Below are positions 22,596 through 34,654 of a stretch of DNA of 64,000 nt, piece by piece (the first letter of the stretch is position 1; the number at the start of each line of letters is the position of its first letter). The stretch is from NCBI GenBank assembly GCA_025618425.1, contig CM046837.1, positions 28,345,059-28,409,058 of the forward strand. Direction: 5' to 3'. The translations under genes were made by a program, and so were the position numbers. Source of the DNA: Heliocidaris tuberculata. Its lineage: Eukaryota; Echinodermata; Echinoidea; Camarodonta; Echinometridae. A model generated the notes under the pieces. That model saw nothing but the letters and a program-made list of their open reading frames with translations. It was not told the DNA's origin and searched no databases.

Positions 22596-23433
22596 TCCAA
22601 AATTGTGTTTTGTTATCTTTTATACACTTTCGGACCAATTCGGTATTATGTTTCATATTGTAATAATGAAGTGTTGAATTTCCAAACATGCCCGTCCTCT
22701 AATTTATTGTATTGAATGAATCGGTTTTAAAACCAGGCAAAATATCACACTGATCAATTTGTGTTACAGTGTACTAGATTATGCAATACTAAGAAAAAAT
22801 CCAAACGACAAAAACGTTTCTTGAATGCCGGGTAAACATCTGAACTTCAGGATTATTCAATCGTAATATCAACTAAAATATAATCATCCATAATCATGTT
22901 AATACACGTCAGTGAGGGTGAATGTGTGGTTTGACGGCCACTTTTTTTTTTTTTTTTTTTTTTTTTTTGTCTGTGCTTAAGTCCAATATTAGATTAAAAT
23001 TTCCACCCCAAACCACAGATTCACAATCAAAGTTTTCAAGTTGTTGGAGTATTCTATCAAAAAAGTAGTAGTTGTCCACATTCGGACCATAAACATTCAT
23101 AAACGTGACATTTTGCTTATTCAAAACAACATCTAAAATGATAAATCGTCCATCATCATCATGATATTCCTTTTCATTATTCAAATCTGGGATATCTTTG
23201 AGCAAAATGCAAACCCCTCGACTATTTGAGGTTCCGTGTGAAAAGAAAATTGAACCTACACCCCAATCCTCTTTCCAGTATTTTTCAGTTTGTAAAGTAG
23301 AGTGGGTTTCTTGCAGAAAGAAAATTAAAGCATTTTTACTTCGTAACCAAGAGAATACTTGAATTCGTTTAAATCGGTGGCCCAGACTGCGGGCATTTGT
23401 GGAATAAATTCTTGCATTATTCATAACGTTCAT
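22596..23433 (-). pseudogene. L1/Tx1-like LINE ORF2, endonuclease domain
   Basis: Apurinic-type endonuclease of a non-LTR retrotransposon, which nicks the target for priming. The long open part starts at 23,433. It shows NARSLGHRFKRIQVFSWL, the catalytic-Glu block FFLQETHSTL, SHGTSNSRGVCILL, NVYGPN and GGNFNLILDLSTD (usual GDFN changed to GNFN). An expanded AAA tract (T run at 22,942-22,968) follows. Beyond it the homology continues in broken frames (AVKPHIHPH, RLNNPEVQMFT, FKTDSFNT) to about 22,596, where it meets linker sequence like that at 1,085-1,128. Frame breaks after the A tract make it dead. ORF1 of the same element lies upstream on the same strand. Confidence 0.75.
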
Positions 23434-24240
23434 TGTTCATAACCAAATATATGTACATATCTAGACTTATAGCGTGTTTGTATAAAATTTCACTAAATTA
23501 TTTTGATGTAAATTGATAGCTTGAATCTGCATGTTTTGCCAAAGTGTTTTACCACAACATGAAAAGAAATTAATGTTTCTGTTTACAAAATAGTTCAAGT
23601 TTCCATCTTCATCTTCTGGCTTAGCCTTAATATCATAGGATCTTGTTTTGTATATGAATGAAGATAATATATGTGTAACATGGGGCTGATAATGACCTGA
23701 GATAGTTCAAAGAACTCTTTTACTCGGGAGTATTTTCCGCACTAAACTGAGTTGCAAATAAGAAAATGGCATTGAATTTCCGTAACTTCTGATCCTGTAT
23801 TCAAAGACTAACCATAATTATCGTCGTCGGCATCATGGTGTACTTGGACGGTGACGATGCGATCAAGGTGAGGAGGTGTGTCGATATCAATCAGGTCACT
23901 GGGTCAAGCAGTGGGTATGGTTGGGGGCGTGGCGCGGGCGTTTCCGTTGACACTGGAACTAGCTTTGTCGATGCGAGTATCACGGAGCAACGGTTCCCCT
24001 TGGGAGGTGTCACCCCTTGCATTGGCACCACTGGTAGCGGCGCGTGTATATAGGCGAGCTAGATTCATCGCGTGTATACATGTATATGCGAGCTAGATTC
24101 ATCGCGTGTATATAGGCGAGCTAGATTCATCATGTTCATAGAGAAATGATAACGCGTTCCTGACAGGATCGCAGTTGACTTCCTTCAGTCATTTCTTCTT
24201 CTCTTCTCTATCCTTCTTTGTCAATTCTTCGATGACGTAC
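23434..24240 (-). other. LINE spacer / decayed ORF1-ORF2 interval
   Basis: Lies between the endonuclease and ORF1 of the same minus-strand LINE. It contains a short proline-rich reading (PVSTETPAPRPQPYP) near 23,920-23,960, plausibly the end of ORF1. At 24,036-24,132 a tandem repeat of about 30-37 bp carries GGCGAGCTAGATTCATCGCG three times. No other gene. Confidence 0.45.
24036..24132. repeat. Short minisatellite
   Basis: Three imperfect copies of a unit containing GCGAGCTAGATTCATCGCGT, units about 30-37 bp. Confidence 0.8.
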
Positions 24241-24246
24241 ATTTTC

Positions 24247-25117
24247 TCATTTTCTAGCTTTATTCTCTGAGCACTGCGAAACGACATATCTCTTGTCTTG
24301 AAAAGACAGCATTTTTACTGAAAGATGACGTGGCAGATCCTTCATTTGGGGGCCGTCTCGATGGTTACGCTCAATTTGTGGGTTTTCCATACCAAAATAT
24401 CTCTTGAGAAATATCTCTTGCGACATCCATAACATTCTCATTGGGGTGATAAGGAACTCCGACAATAAGCCAGTTCGTAGATACAATCTGAACATGAGCA
24501 GATAAAGGTCATCTGTGAAATATTCTAAAACCCACTGACACGAATACTTGATAATTATGTGCTCATGAATGTCATATAATCATTATTCAATTATTCACCA
24601 ATGGTGCATTCCATGATACCCAGGTGGAAATATGCTTTCCAAAAGGCGAAACAAGAGCTATTCATGAGGCACATCTATCACTTTGAGAGTGATTATTCTA
24701 AAGTGCACAAAGTTGGACATCTCCATGTTAAGAAATATCTGTGGATTTGGGGTAATTTGGGACATGTGCTAACTACGAAGTGGTCAATTCTAAATTTGTT
24801 TCTCCGGGAAAACGTTCCAATTTATTTTCAGCAAGATCTGCCATCTGCAGACGGGATTCATGGGTCAAAATGCGGGCTTCTAAGTCGTTCACCTTCTTCT
24901 CAAGTGGGGTAGCCTTCTTCTCTAACTCTGTAATACGAGCATCTTGGAAGGCTATATAGAGCTTCCTCAAAATTAGAAAGCATTGACCGAATGTCAGATA
25001 TTCCTCTCCTAACAAATACTTCAAAGTTTGAAAAGGTGGGGTAGGTATAAGTGTTGGAAGATGCGAGCAGACGGGGATAGGCCCAGTTGAGGTTCGGCTT
25101 CGAAGATTGAGCGGCAT
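24247..25117 (-). pseudogene. L1-like LINE ORF1 (coiled coil plus C-terminal domain), interrupted
   Basis: The 5' part (24,773-25,117) opens with MPLNLRSRTSTG and contains a heptad-rich coiled-coil stretch (ARITELEKKATPLEKKVNDL), as in L1-type ORF1 RNA-binding proteins, which trimerise through such a coil. The 3' part (24,247-24,495) has LPRHLSVKMLSFQDKRYVV, like the C-terminal domain of ORF1 proteins. Between them, 24,496-24,772 is unrelated sequence that reads through no ORF1 frame and looks like an insertion or rearrangement. The order ORF1 then endonuclease on one strand matches a single element with its 5' end near 25,140. Confidence 0.6.
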
Positions 25118-25139
25118 GATTGGCTTTCTTCTACGTAGC

Positions 25140-25380
25140 TAAGCGACCATCGTAACTTATGTTATGATAAGGTCATGATAAGTTCACATCATACTAGTAT
25201 TCTAACGATATCAACCTAATAAAAATCTCTCTTTTTTGGTTACAACGGAGGAGTAGTCCCAAGTTATGGATATAAAGAAGTTAATTTGTATTTTAACATA
25301 AGTTAACTTAAAATTTTATCCAAGCCTTTCGGTCCTTAGACAACTGGTTCATTACTCCATATCCAATTTAAGCTATGGTC
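25140..25380. other. U-unit fragment
   Basis: Contains ACAACGGAGGAGTAGTCCC (about 25,243) and AAGAAGTTAATTTGTATTTT, which match the post-exon marker of LRR units at 54,270 and 61,135. No exon is present. Confidence 0.5.
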
Positions 25381-25384
25381 ACAT

Positions 25385-26130
25385 CCCAGAAAATCAGCCT
25401 GCTCGGCGGCCGGGCGGCGAGTTTTTAGCCAATTTTGCCCGGGCACCGCTGTTTTTTAGGGCATTGCTCGGTCGCCCCTGAGGTTTTAGCGCGGAGTTAA
25501 AATTTCGGCGGCGCCTGTCCACTTTTCACTCGCCGCCCAAAGTTCGCTCGGTGCCCGGGCGGTCGTCGCCCGGGCACCGACCTAATCGAGCGGTCGCCGT
25601 CGAGCGATTTTGGTCAAAAATCGAAGCCGCTAGATCAAAGGCTGTCGAGCGGTCGGTGCCTCGTCGCCGCTGGGAGATCGGTGGGTCACCGGTCGGTGAC
25701 CGACCGGCGAGTTCAAAATAGACCGGCGTCCGGGCGGTCGTACGCCACCCTCTCCCTCAGCCGGGCAAAGTGCTGGGCTTGTGAATCTCGCTGCCGTAGT
25801 CGTTGAGGTGGAATCAAAGGCATCGTAGACCTCGTTGACCTCTCAGATGCAGAGCAAAAGCGTTGTTGTTGATGGCCAAGGCGCAGTCACATATATACCC
25901 AGGTCGACATGGTCGAGAGAAATTCCCGGCGGAGACCGGCGGGCCGCCGCCGGTACGCCTACGGGACACCTGCAGATGCCCCGTCGATCACCGGCCGGCC
26001 GCTGGGCGATTTCTTAAAAATCGGCCGGTGGCCGGTGGAAGTTTTTTTTTTTTTTGCCAGTCCGGCTCGGTACTTTGAGCAGACTTCTCGGTTTAGCTTG
26101 ACCTAGGCAACTCAAAGCCGCGCGGAGGTG
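25385..26130. repeat. GC-rich island of CCGG/GGCGG-type degenerate repeats
   Basis: Sharply GC-rich against an AT-rich background, built from variants of GGTCGCCGG, CCGGGCGGTCGTCGCCCGGG and ACCGGTCGGTGACCG, many self-complementary. Short reading frames here are compositional. No terminal repeats could be fixed. It could be a GC-rich transposon end or a CpG-rich element; no gene is recognised. Confidence 0.55.
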
Positions 26131-26358
26131 CTCTGTTAGTGCGTATAACGACAGATGTGAATAATTTCACACGAAAGAATTCATTTTTTAAAAAATTGAT
26201 ATTAATTTTTAAACACTTAGGTAAACCCCAGTTCAAGGCGGGAGAAGTGCAGTGCAGTACATAAAATAACAAATATAATACATTTATATATACTCTTTGA
26301 AATGGCCAAATCTGGCGCATTGATACGCAGATCATTGTTTTTTTTTGTTTTTTTTTAA

Positions 26359-27830
26359 TTGAATTGAATTGAAAAGGTTTTATTAATATTGCACTTCGCA
26401 GCCAAAAGGCTGAATTATGTACAATTCACAAGTTTTGCAATGACATGGTGTAAAACTACTTAAAAACAAATTCGATAAAAACACTGTTTACATAAAGTCT
26501 AGTATAACAGCAACTCAAGGTTTATGTGTGAAGATCAAAGGTAAAAGGTAAATTAACAATAAAAATAAAGTGCGGTGAAGCATGAGTGAGTCCAAGGATG
26601 AGTAAGCAGTCCCATATGATTACTCACACAAACCCTCTCACACTCAGTCTCCAACCTCGTTCATACATGTCCTTCCTCACAACTTACACCAACTTAAAAA
26701 AATAAACATTCAACAATACACTATAAACTCCCTTCCTGTACGCAAACCACTCATCCTTCTCATACGAATGCTCGCCCATCCATGGACTCACCGTTACATC
26801 TATTTGGCAATATGAAACCATATCTGTATCAAATGATTATAATTTGTTACGCATTTTTACATACAGAACTACGAAAATATATACATGTATATAGCACAGT
26901 GGAATACAGGAAAAAGGTGAAAATTTAATGATCAATGGTTAAAGCTACAAGGAAGCATGAATTGTTACACATGAAAATACAGGTATTTATTTAGATTATG
27001 CTGTGTATCAAATAGCTTGGCAATGAACTAAAATCTAGTCACACAAAGGTCCCCGCTCCTCGAATAACTGAGTCACTGACAATCTAGAAGGGGTACACGG
27101 GCCTGGGGTAGTACATGTTTTGGCCCTCAAGTCACCCACAACTAATCACCAGCCGAGAAGGAGACTCTCTCCAACCGTTGACCAATAAAAGATAGATATC
27201 CATTACTGGCCCCAGTATGCGATTTACTGCAGGACATAATGTGGCAGAAGTTTGGTTTATTATACCTTCAGGTATCATTATCTTTTTAATTCTTGTTTTG
27301 CCTTTATATATAATGAAAACGACTATATTATCATTTTGTAACACTTCATGCTGGATATTAGAGGGAAAGGTAATTGTTTTATTTCTTTTCTCCTTCTTTT
27401 TTTTTTCTTTTTCCTTTTAAAAAAGTAAATATATCCAAATACATATACACAAAAGCAAAAAACAAAAAACAAAAACAAAAAAAAATCCGTTAAATAGGTA
27501 ATACTACAAAATTACAGTATAGCTATATCCTTTTATATGTATCGACACACTTCAGAAACTCCAAAAGGCTCAAATGATTTTGTTTCTTGCGTCATGTGCG
27601 TTGGAGCATTCGTTTAAGCGTAAGATCTTTCATACAAACATTAATCTCTTTACAAAAGGCCTGTCCTGGACCATTATATTTCTTGCAGGTCAAGAGAATA
27701 TGAGAAATTGTTTCGGGTTCCTTGCATATATCACAAAGTCCATTGTCATGCTTTTTCATTCGGAAAAGATAAAAATTTAGGTTGCAATTCCCAAGTCTGA
27801 GTCTAAGATAATTCTTTCATCTCTCCTATT
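26359..27830 (-). pseudogene. LINE 3' part: CCHC tail, 3' UTR and (CAATT)n end
   Basis: Minus-strand reading from about 27,809 gives LRLGNCNLNFYLFRMKKHD, then a zinc-knuckle tail GLCDICKEPETISHILLTC. This arrangement closes the polyprotein of several non-LTR retrotransposon clades, often behind an RNase H. A stop near 27,592 ends it. A 3' UTR of about 1.2 kb runs to 26,359 and finishes with a small hairpin (TTCAGCCTTTTGGCTGCGAA on the minus strand) and CAATT repeats. RT is missing, so the copy is 5' truncated. The clade is not resolved. Confidence 0.6.
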
Positions 27831-27941
27831 GTTGCAGAAGGATATAAACTGAATAATATATTCAGCAGTCATCCTATGATGTTAGTCATGATAAAGTGGC
27901 GACAGTTTTAGTATTTCGTCTCAGATCATTCCAACACCTCC

Positions 27942-28313
27942 CAGGCGCGTATCCAGGGGGCGGTGGGGGCGGTGGGGGCGGTGGCCCCCCCAAAAAAAAA
28001 AATAAAAGGGAACTAAAGAAAGAAAAAAAAAATGAGAACGAAAAAGCGGGGGAGGTGAGAGAAACAAGCCTAAAAAGGTGCTACGTACCGTTATCTTTCT
28101 CTCAAAATTTGCTACAATGTCAAAGGAAGGGAGAACCCCCCCCCCCTCCCCACCACCTCCCTGCACTCACCCCTGTTACATACAGTGCAGTATTGCGTCC
28201 AAATAATTTAATAGCAGTCAGGGTTTAAAGCTTCCGTATCTAGAACCGTTATCTTTCTCTCAATTTTGCTTCGCACGGGAGGGACCCCCCCCCCTTCCTG
28301 CGCCCACCCCCTG
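27942..28313. mobile_element. hAT-like insertion in U unit 3
   Basis: Left end CAGGCGCGTATCCAGGG. The right boundary falls near CCACCCCCTG, judged by loss of colinearity with 20,186-20,240. The inside has two copies of a TTATCTTTCTCTCAA..GGGAGAAC/GGGACC block and C runs. The target duplication is not resolved. Confidence 0.4.
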
Positions 28314-29053
28314 GGGAAGTGCGATTTCCACTGCATATAGATTAGTATGTACCATAAGAAAAAGTTTATCTCTATATTCGTCAAAAAGGAATTTTAAAAC
28401 TTTCATGTGTCCGCCATGCGGACACATGATTATATAAAACAGGGAGCCGACAGGCTTTCTAGGGGGGGGGGGGGTTAAAATCAGACAATACCTATGATAA
28501 ATTTCAGTAATGTCCTTCCTGACAGTTTTTGTCTATATCTCGGTGGAGTTGAGGGTGAGGCATTTCCCCCATCATTGTGTAACCCTTTTCCTCAAGAATA
28601 TAATTTCAGCAGTCGCAATGACTCTCTTCCTCAGATTAACGAGGGGGGGGGGGGGGGTTATTGGATGAAGAAGAAAATATGGACATAATTCCCCCCCCCT
28701 TTTTTTTCTTTCCCACTATTTTCTTTTTCTCTCTCGATATTGGACGGGCGGATACCGGTCCGTTCATTTTTTGTCAGTTCATATTCTTTTCAATAAACCT
28801 GATGAGTACGACCTTCTGTTTTTTTGTTGTTGTTTGTTTGTTGTTGTTTTTTTTTCGTAATAGACGATTTGCAGTAACGGTGCAATGGGGGTGGATGGTG
28901 GGTATTGTCTCATTACAGGGCCTCTCATTCAGAGCCCTTTTCTATTCCCCTTTACGATAAATAAGTTAATACAAACAACACTGCGCAGGGGGAAATAGGC
29001 AGATTGAGGGGAGGGTTGCTTATTTGATTGTTGGTTTGTTTGTTTTCTTTCTT

Positions 29054-29271
29054 TCTTTTCCGTGAGTGGGTACGTATTGTGCTAGCTGGAGAGAGAACAA
29101 GAAAGAAAGCAATTATCGCCTGTCTTTGTCTTTGTTTTTCCAAATGTGTGGATGGTTGGAAGACGAGACCGATGACGGGGAATTTTTTCCCCTTCCTATC
29201 TTTACTTTTTATTTCCTTTTCTTTCCAGCTAGTCAAACAACATGCATGCACGCTGCATTAGCAAGAAAAAG
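29054..29271. repeat. R hairpin h3
   Basis: GTGCTAGCTGGAGAGAGAA (29,079) pairs with TTCTTTCCAGCTAGTCAAAC (29,218) and the flanking arms. The inner arm is TTTGTTTTTCCAAATG against GGTTGGAAGACGAGA. Confidence 0.7.
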
Positions 29272-30257
29272 ACATGATTGTACGAATTGAGAATTTTGCG
29301 AATGTCCTGGTCTTTGATCGTCGTTTTCCAAACACACAAAGGAAATTCTAGTTTTGACATTCTGTGAAATTAACCCTCTGGGTCAAATTTGATGGAGCAT
29401 AATTTTTTGAATGCTCGTTTAAATGTAGTGACGATATTCCAGTTTTGTTTAATATCATATATTAAATTTTTTTATTGTAATATAATAGCGCCCTCGAGAA
29501 TTCTTCTGTTTCACTCATCTGTGGAAAATGTTCTTACAGATAACTCATTTATTTTCCTACATTGCATTTTATGGTACACAATTATTTGTCGTCAATGACC
29601 CTTCTAATATCATTTCTATTTTTTTTTTCATCCGGCCAAGCCGTTCTCCCATTATTCCATATCTATTTACAGCCCATTCATTGGTCCAACAATCCATTGG
29701 TCAAGTTGGTAAAAACCATGGGTCTTACAACACTAACGTCATTGCACTGGTTTCGTAGCAATCGCTAGGACTTCGCTATAGTTTTGTAGATATGACCCAT
29801 TGTTCCTGCAGCCCATTGCTCAGAACGAATTGGTCCTACAATCCTAACTCCAACCCATCTATAACGGAGATTCATACATACAGTGATTCATGAGCAACCT
29901 AGTGGTAGAACCAAGCCCCCCCCCCCCCCCCCGTACATAACTTCAACGGTTGATATCAATATTATCCCTGATTATCGCCCGATGAGAGCAGGATATCTGT
30001 ATATGGCTCCCAACAGGCGTCTTATGTTATGAAAGCTTCACGAAATCTCCTGTATCATTTCTGTATGACAATTTCACGTCTAAATGACATTATACAGCGT
30101 TTAAAACATTAAAAAAAAAAATACAAAATATCATATAACCACATTACAATAATGCATCAAAGTTAATGTAGCGTCTTGACTTGAGAACAAAATGTTGATA
30201 CTTATGATACGGAATAGTAAAGAGAAGGCGGATGGGAAAAAAAGAGACAAGACTGGA

Positions 30258-30289
<32 letters not shown>

Positions 30290-30292
30290 GGA
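30258..30292. repeat. (GA)n then G run
   Basis: GA microsatellite at the same place in U units at about 52,180, 55,200 and 62,000. Confidence 0.9.
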
Positions 30293-30402
30293 CTAATAGC
30301 ACAAATAAGACAATATGCGAATTAGCGTGGGCCCTAGTAAAAATTGATTATTGCTCTGTGGAGTTGCTAAAGTGTATTTGGCCCTAAAGTATATCTATAG
30401 GC

Positions 30403-33075
30403 TCTTGAAACAAATTCAAATTCAAATTCAAATATATTGATATAAAATCCTGAAATAATAAGATTATCACTGAAACAAAACAAAGCAAAACAAAACAAAA
30501 CAAAGCATGATAACAGCATATTGGATAGAAAAGCAACCTTGACAACTCGTACGAAAATTATATCCGAACCGATTGGAATGTGGGATTATACTCGACAGAA
30601 AGTAATGTTGCTATCCATCATGTCCATAGGAACAAAACAAAAGTACAAAATAACGGAATGATGAATAAAAGCAAAACCTCAGTGAAACAGAGGTAAGTTA
30701 TATATATATATTTTTTTTAATTGTATGCATCGTCTTACTTACTCTACTGAAAGAAATGTTATCATTTAAAACAATCTGACAAAGAAAAACACCGATAACA
30801 ACAAAAAACAGCATCTTGAATACAAATAAAGCCTCAACAAAACAAGGCAAATTACATCATAACAATATTGTATCGGGTTTCACTCGACATAAAATAATGT
30901 TGCTAAGTAGAACGGGTATAACAGCGATATCAGCCACAGAATATATGCGAAGCATATTGAATAGAAACAAAAACCTCTTCAAAACATATACGAACAAGTT
31001 ATATCAAAACACTATAGGGCACTGTAATACATATCAAATAACACTCGATGTTACAAAGTTATGGAAAGGACCATAATGCTTATTATTATTGTTAATACTA
31101 TTATCATCATTGTTATTCTCTATTTATTATATTTTTGTAATATATTTATTCTTTTAATATTATTATTATTATTATTATTTTTTAGCCGTGATTCACTCTG
31201 TCTAAGTATTGCTAAGTCCATTTACACAAAGTTACTTACATCCATATTGTTACTTTAAAAATCCGGGAACACACTCTTTAACTGGTTGAATAGTTCAGTT
31301 CTAAGTGCTTGGAGGGAATTGCAGACGAGTACGAAATGAAATTTGTCCTCTACTGAGGTCTTACATAAGGGGCATTGGGAGGTGTTTTTTTTTGGGTTTT
31401 TTTTTTTTTTTTTTTTGTATCTACCTTGTTCTATCATAAGTTTATTGCTTTTTCTTAGTTTTGCAAAGTTTATCATGTGTGTTTTTTCTGCGTCTAGAAA
31501 GGGATAGTTTTCAATCTTATAGTTATTTTTCAGTTTTGTATAAGTTCTCAATTTATTACCATTTTCAGCGAGACTTTTTTTCCAGGATATTATGTACCGT
31601 TCATTTAATTTGTTATTGCATTCAAAAGCGCTCTCTTTGAGAAAGTGCCTTGATTTTCCGACATATGGAAGAAACCAATTTGTCGTAGTAACGTTGGTAT
31701 GTCCACGTATTTCTTAAATCCGTTATTGGTATATTGTAAAGCCGTATATGCGCTTTTTATAAGAAACACGATAAAAACTACTTTCGAAAAAAAATCAAGA
31801 CAATTTCAATAGAACTGTCTATCACCTTTAGAAATATGCGAACATTACAATGGCGTATTACGTAATCCGAACAGGATTTCAATGGCCAGTACAATAGGCC
31901 TTTGAAATTGCCCTTGATTTTATTTTTCGAAAGTAGTTTTTATCGTGTTAAGACTCTTTTCTTATTTTGTAATAATATGATGCCAATATCCTACGATTCG
32001 TTTTGGAACTGATATATATAACGAGTAGCGACCAAACTCGGCCAAAATAGCACTATTAGTTGCTGACCTGTGTACTCCAATAACCGTTTTCAGGGATTGG
32101 TTCTATATTTTTTCAGGAAGAAAAGAATGATAAAATTGTTCTGTTTCCTTGTCTTCGCGTATAAGCCTTGACAGACTCCAAATTTCGGAGCAATATAATA
32201 AAATAGGTTAGTTTATATATGTGTCAAATAGTTTCATATTTGGTATAGTTGCTACTCTGTTGCTTGGCATGACATTTCTAATGCAAAAAGTTGCTTTCTT
32301 TACTTTACAAAGTAGGCGTTCGTAAAGGAACCAGAGGGTTATAATACCGAAATATTTGTATTCGTTAGTTATTTTAACAGGGAAGTCGTTTATGGTAAAT
32401 ATATTCTTTCTTTATTACCTTATTGAATATCATTACTTGTGTCTTATTCATGTTAACCTTTAAGTCCCATTTTTTACAATACTCATTTAATTTATTCAAA
32501 CAGGTTTGAAGCCCGAATGCGGTCTCGGATAGTATAACGAAGTCATCTGCATTATAGTAGACAAGATATTTGTCTCCGTCTAGAGTTACTGGTCTGCACC
32601 CCTCGCCAAATATATCTACTATATCGTTAACATATAATGCAAATAATATTGGACTGAGTATTTAACCTTGTTTTAGTCCCACTGATGTATTGAAATATGG
32701 AGTTCTTCCTTGTTGTAATTTCACAGAAAATCGACCTTAGCATACATATCTGCCAAAGTATTTAGGAAATCGCCATGTATCGCGTATTTTTTAAGTTTAT
32801 GGAAAAGGGCCTTCCTATTTACCGAGTCGAAAGCTTTCTTAAAGTCCACAAAGCAGGCATGTATATGCGTATTCTTTTTTGAAAGCTTGGTCTATTATTG
32901 TTTTGAGTGTCAATACATGCCATTGGTCACTTGTACCGTATGCTTTTCTAAAGCCATCTGTTCTTTACAGATTATATTATTGTCTTCTGTATAATCGTTA
33001 AGTCTATTATAAAGGATCCTTGTAAATAGCTTACCCATGCAGCTTGTTATCAAGGTCATTAACTGACCCTGATTT
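30403..33075 (-). pseudogene. LINE ORF2 fragment with RT and CCHC tail, inserted in a U unit
   Basis: On the minus strand: RT block LITSCMGKLFTRILYNRLND (about 32,990-33,050), then KAFDSV-type and LSPILFALYVNDI stretches in broken frames near 32,640-32,840. The catalytic block reads YNADDFVILSE near 32,530-32,560 (usual YADD preceded by an extra residue), followed by KWDLKVNMNKTQVMIF. The tail CPLCKTSVEDKFHFVLVC lies at about 31,305-31,375 behind an expanded lysine (A) tract. The 3' UTR ends in TTTGAA repeats near 30,405-30,440. Sister units at 52,365 and 55,335 are continuous across the insertion point. Multiple stops make it inactive. Confidence 0.75.
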
Positions 33076-33084
33076 AAACCATGG

Positions 33085-33307
33085 ATTTCAAGTTCCATCT
33101 GTAAGTAATTACTAATAAAGCAGCGTACGGATCCAAGATTATATAAAGGTTCGAGTGTATCTTGGTGGAGCCAGGGTGGGGCACTTTTCCCCGTCATTGT
33201 GTACCCCCTTTTCCCGTCATTGTGTAACCCCTTTTTTTGAATGTGTATTCAGTAATCGCATGGACTCTCTTACTCAGATCGTGGACCCTATCGATGAAAG
33301 AAAGAGA

Positions 33308-33353
<46 letters not shown>

Positions 33354-34259
33354 GATGGAGAGGGAGGGGGTCATAGGGTGAAAAAGAAAATCTCGTCTTA
33401 CTTCCCTCCCCTTTCTTTTCTTTCCCTCTCTTGCTTTCTCCACATGGGGCCGGGCGACCATGATAGACGTCCTCCCCGATCTGATGTTTCCCCTTTCCCC
33501 ATGTCTACTCCTTGAAATTCTTATTCTTTTCAATGAATCCGAGCTTACTTTTTCGTAAATAGATCAGTTGCAGTTGCGATACCATCATGACCATGGGGGA
33601 GGGGGTGAGTGCCTCCGGGTCTCTCAGTCAGAGCACTTTTCTGATTCCCCGCTCGATAAATAAATATAAATTATGTCAATGAAAAAAAAAAGGCTGTGAG
33701 AAGGATATTGGAATGATCGTGCGTGCTGGTTATGCTAACTGGAAAGCGAAGAGGGGGAAAAAGATATCACCGTCTTAATTCGGTCTTCTTTTTTTTTGAA
33801 ATCCGGGCGTGCATGGTTGTAAATCGAAAGTGAAGGATCTCACCCCCCCCCCCCTCTTTTTTCGACGGACCTTTTCTCTCATTTTCTCTCCAGCTAGCCA
33901 AAACAACATGCCCGCCCACCATTAGCAGAAAACAAAAGACATAATTTTAAGAAATGGGGATATTTATAATCTCCCGATCTTCGCTCTTCGTTTTTCAAAA
34001 AACCCCGGGAAAATACGGTCACATCTTTCTAGTACTCTAACATTGTTATCCTAATTTAATCCCCCCCCCCTTTTTTTTTTCTTTTTTTTTTGTTTTGTTA
34101 CAATGGAGGAGTAGTCACTTCTAATCATAAAGCAGTTAATTTGACCACCCAGCTTATTACACAGCTTGGGCGAGGCAGGCAAAGAAAGTTAACCTTTTTA
34201 TATGAAATAATATTTGTAGAACTATAAAAACTTGGCGACTTTTGTCATTAAAATAAAGC
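33085..34259 (+). repeat. R unit 4 (GA-rich), source-type for the tandem chimeras
   Basis: Starts in AAGCAGCGTACGGATCCAAG. It has the TTTTCCCCGTCATTGTGTA marker twice, a GA array at 33,305-33,350, the ACATGGGGCCGGGCGACCAT marker, hairpin h4, then the ATGGAGGAGTAGTCAC marker (34,105). The first 330 bp reappear fused to LINE/polymerase sequence at 39,619 and 41,118. Reading frames across the GA array are repeat artefacts. Confidence 0.7.
33712..33935. repeat. R hairpin h4
   Basis: GTGCGTGCTGGTTATGCTAA (33,719) against CTCTCCAGCTAGCCAAAAC and GCCCGCCCACCATTAGC (33,886-33,926). Confidence 0.65.
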
Positions 34260-34261
34260 TA

Positions 34262-34405
34262 CACTCTGAAAACTTAAGTGTTAAATCACCATTTAAAAGG
34301 GCCGAGGAGTGACAACTTTTTCAAAATGGTAGATCATCTTTTTCAAACTGCTGGATTCAGCATGTTAAAAGTGTATGGTGATTTAACACTTTAGTTTTTA
34401 GGGTG
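34262..34405. mobile_element. 144-bp MITE with TA target duplication
   Basis: Ends CACTCTGAAAACTTAAGTGT and the inverse of CACCCTAAAAACTAAAGTGT, both continuing into TAAATCACCAT. Flanked by TA at 34,260-34,261 and 34,406-34,407. Sister units at about 53,568, 56,541 and 60,433 read GCTACCAATG without it. The TA duplication fits the Tc1/mariner group. Confidence 0.85.
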
Positions 34406-34654
34406 TACCAATGCATAAATTTTCAACAAATTGCTTGATCGTATCGCAGCCCTTTCCCACCTTGTAATAGGTATAGGGCTATAGAAGCATTGATTGAGTC
34501 ATGATACTTTAAACTTATAGAATACGTAGCGGAAGTCTTCTCGATTCCATCTCTTTAATTCTATATCTTTTGAACATTACAATATACGATGTGTGATTGG
34601 GTATAGTATAACTTGTATAATGTCACTTATGATAAAGAAGATACAAAAACGAGT

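Larger units (their letters stand above)
27850..30240 (+). repeat. R/U unit 3
   Basis: Colinear with 20,110-21,740 and 50,660-52,170: the start CAGCAGTCATCCTATG, a G run at 28,462, R start, hairpin h3, and the CATTGGTCCTAC segment to about 29,960. A further hAT-like insertion lies at 27,942-28,313. No exon or conserved open frame. Confidence 0.65.

Noticed and set aside
22942..22968. T run as the poly(A) tail of a prematurely ended LINE copy
   Set aside because: Endonuclease homology continues on the far side of the run (AVKPHIHPH, RLNNPEVQMFT), so it is an expanded lysine/A tract inside the coding sequence.
23835..24096. Gly/Ser-rich small proteins on the plus strand
   Set aside because: They lie antisense within a minus-strand LINE and over a minisatellite, with no splice or homology support.
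24601..24912. Plus-strand 103-residue protein
   Set aside because: Its second half is antisense to the ORF1 coiled coil; no recognisable domain in the rest.
25835..26106. Arg/Pro/Gly-rich proteins in the GC island
   Set aside because: Three overlapping frames are open merely because stop codons are rare at this composition.
26640..27130. Host gene exons between LINE pieces
   Set aside because: No conserved frame or paired splice sites; position and orientation fit a LINE 3' UTR.
33288..33533. Arg/Glu- or Ser/Leu-rich proteins over GA arrays (also 39,676-39,990 and 41,178-41,478)
   Set aside because: Frames are produced by (GA)n microsatellites whose length varies between copies.
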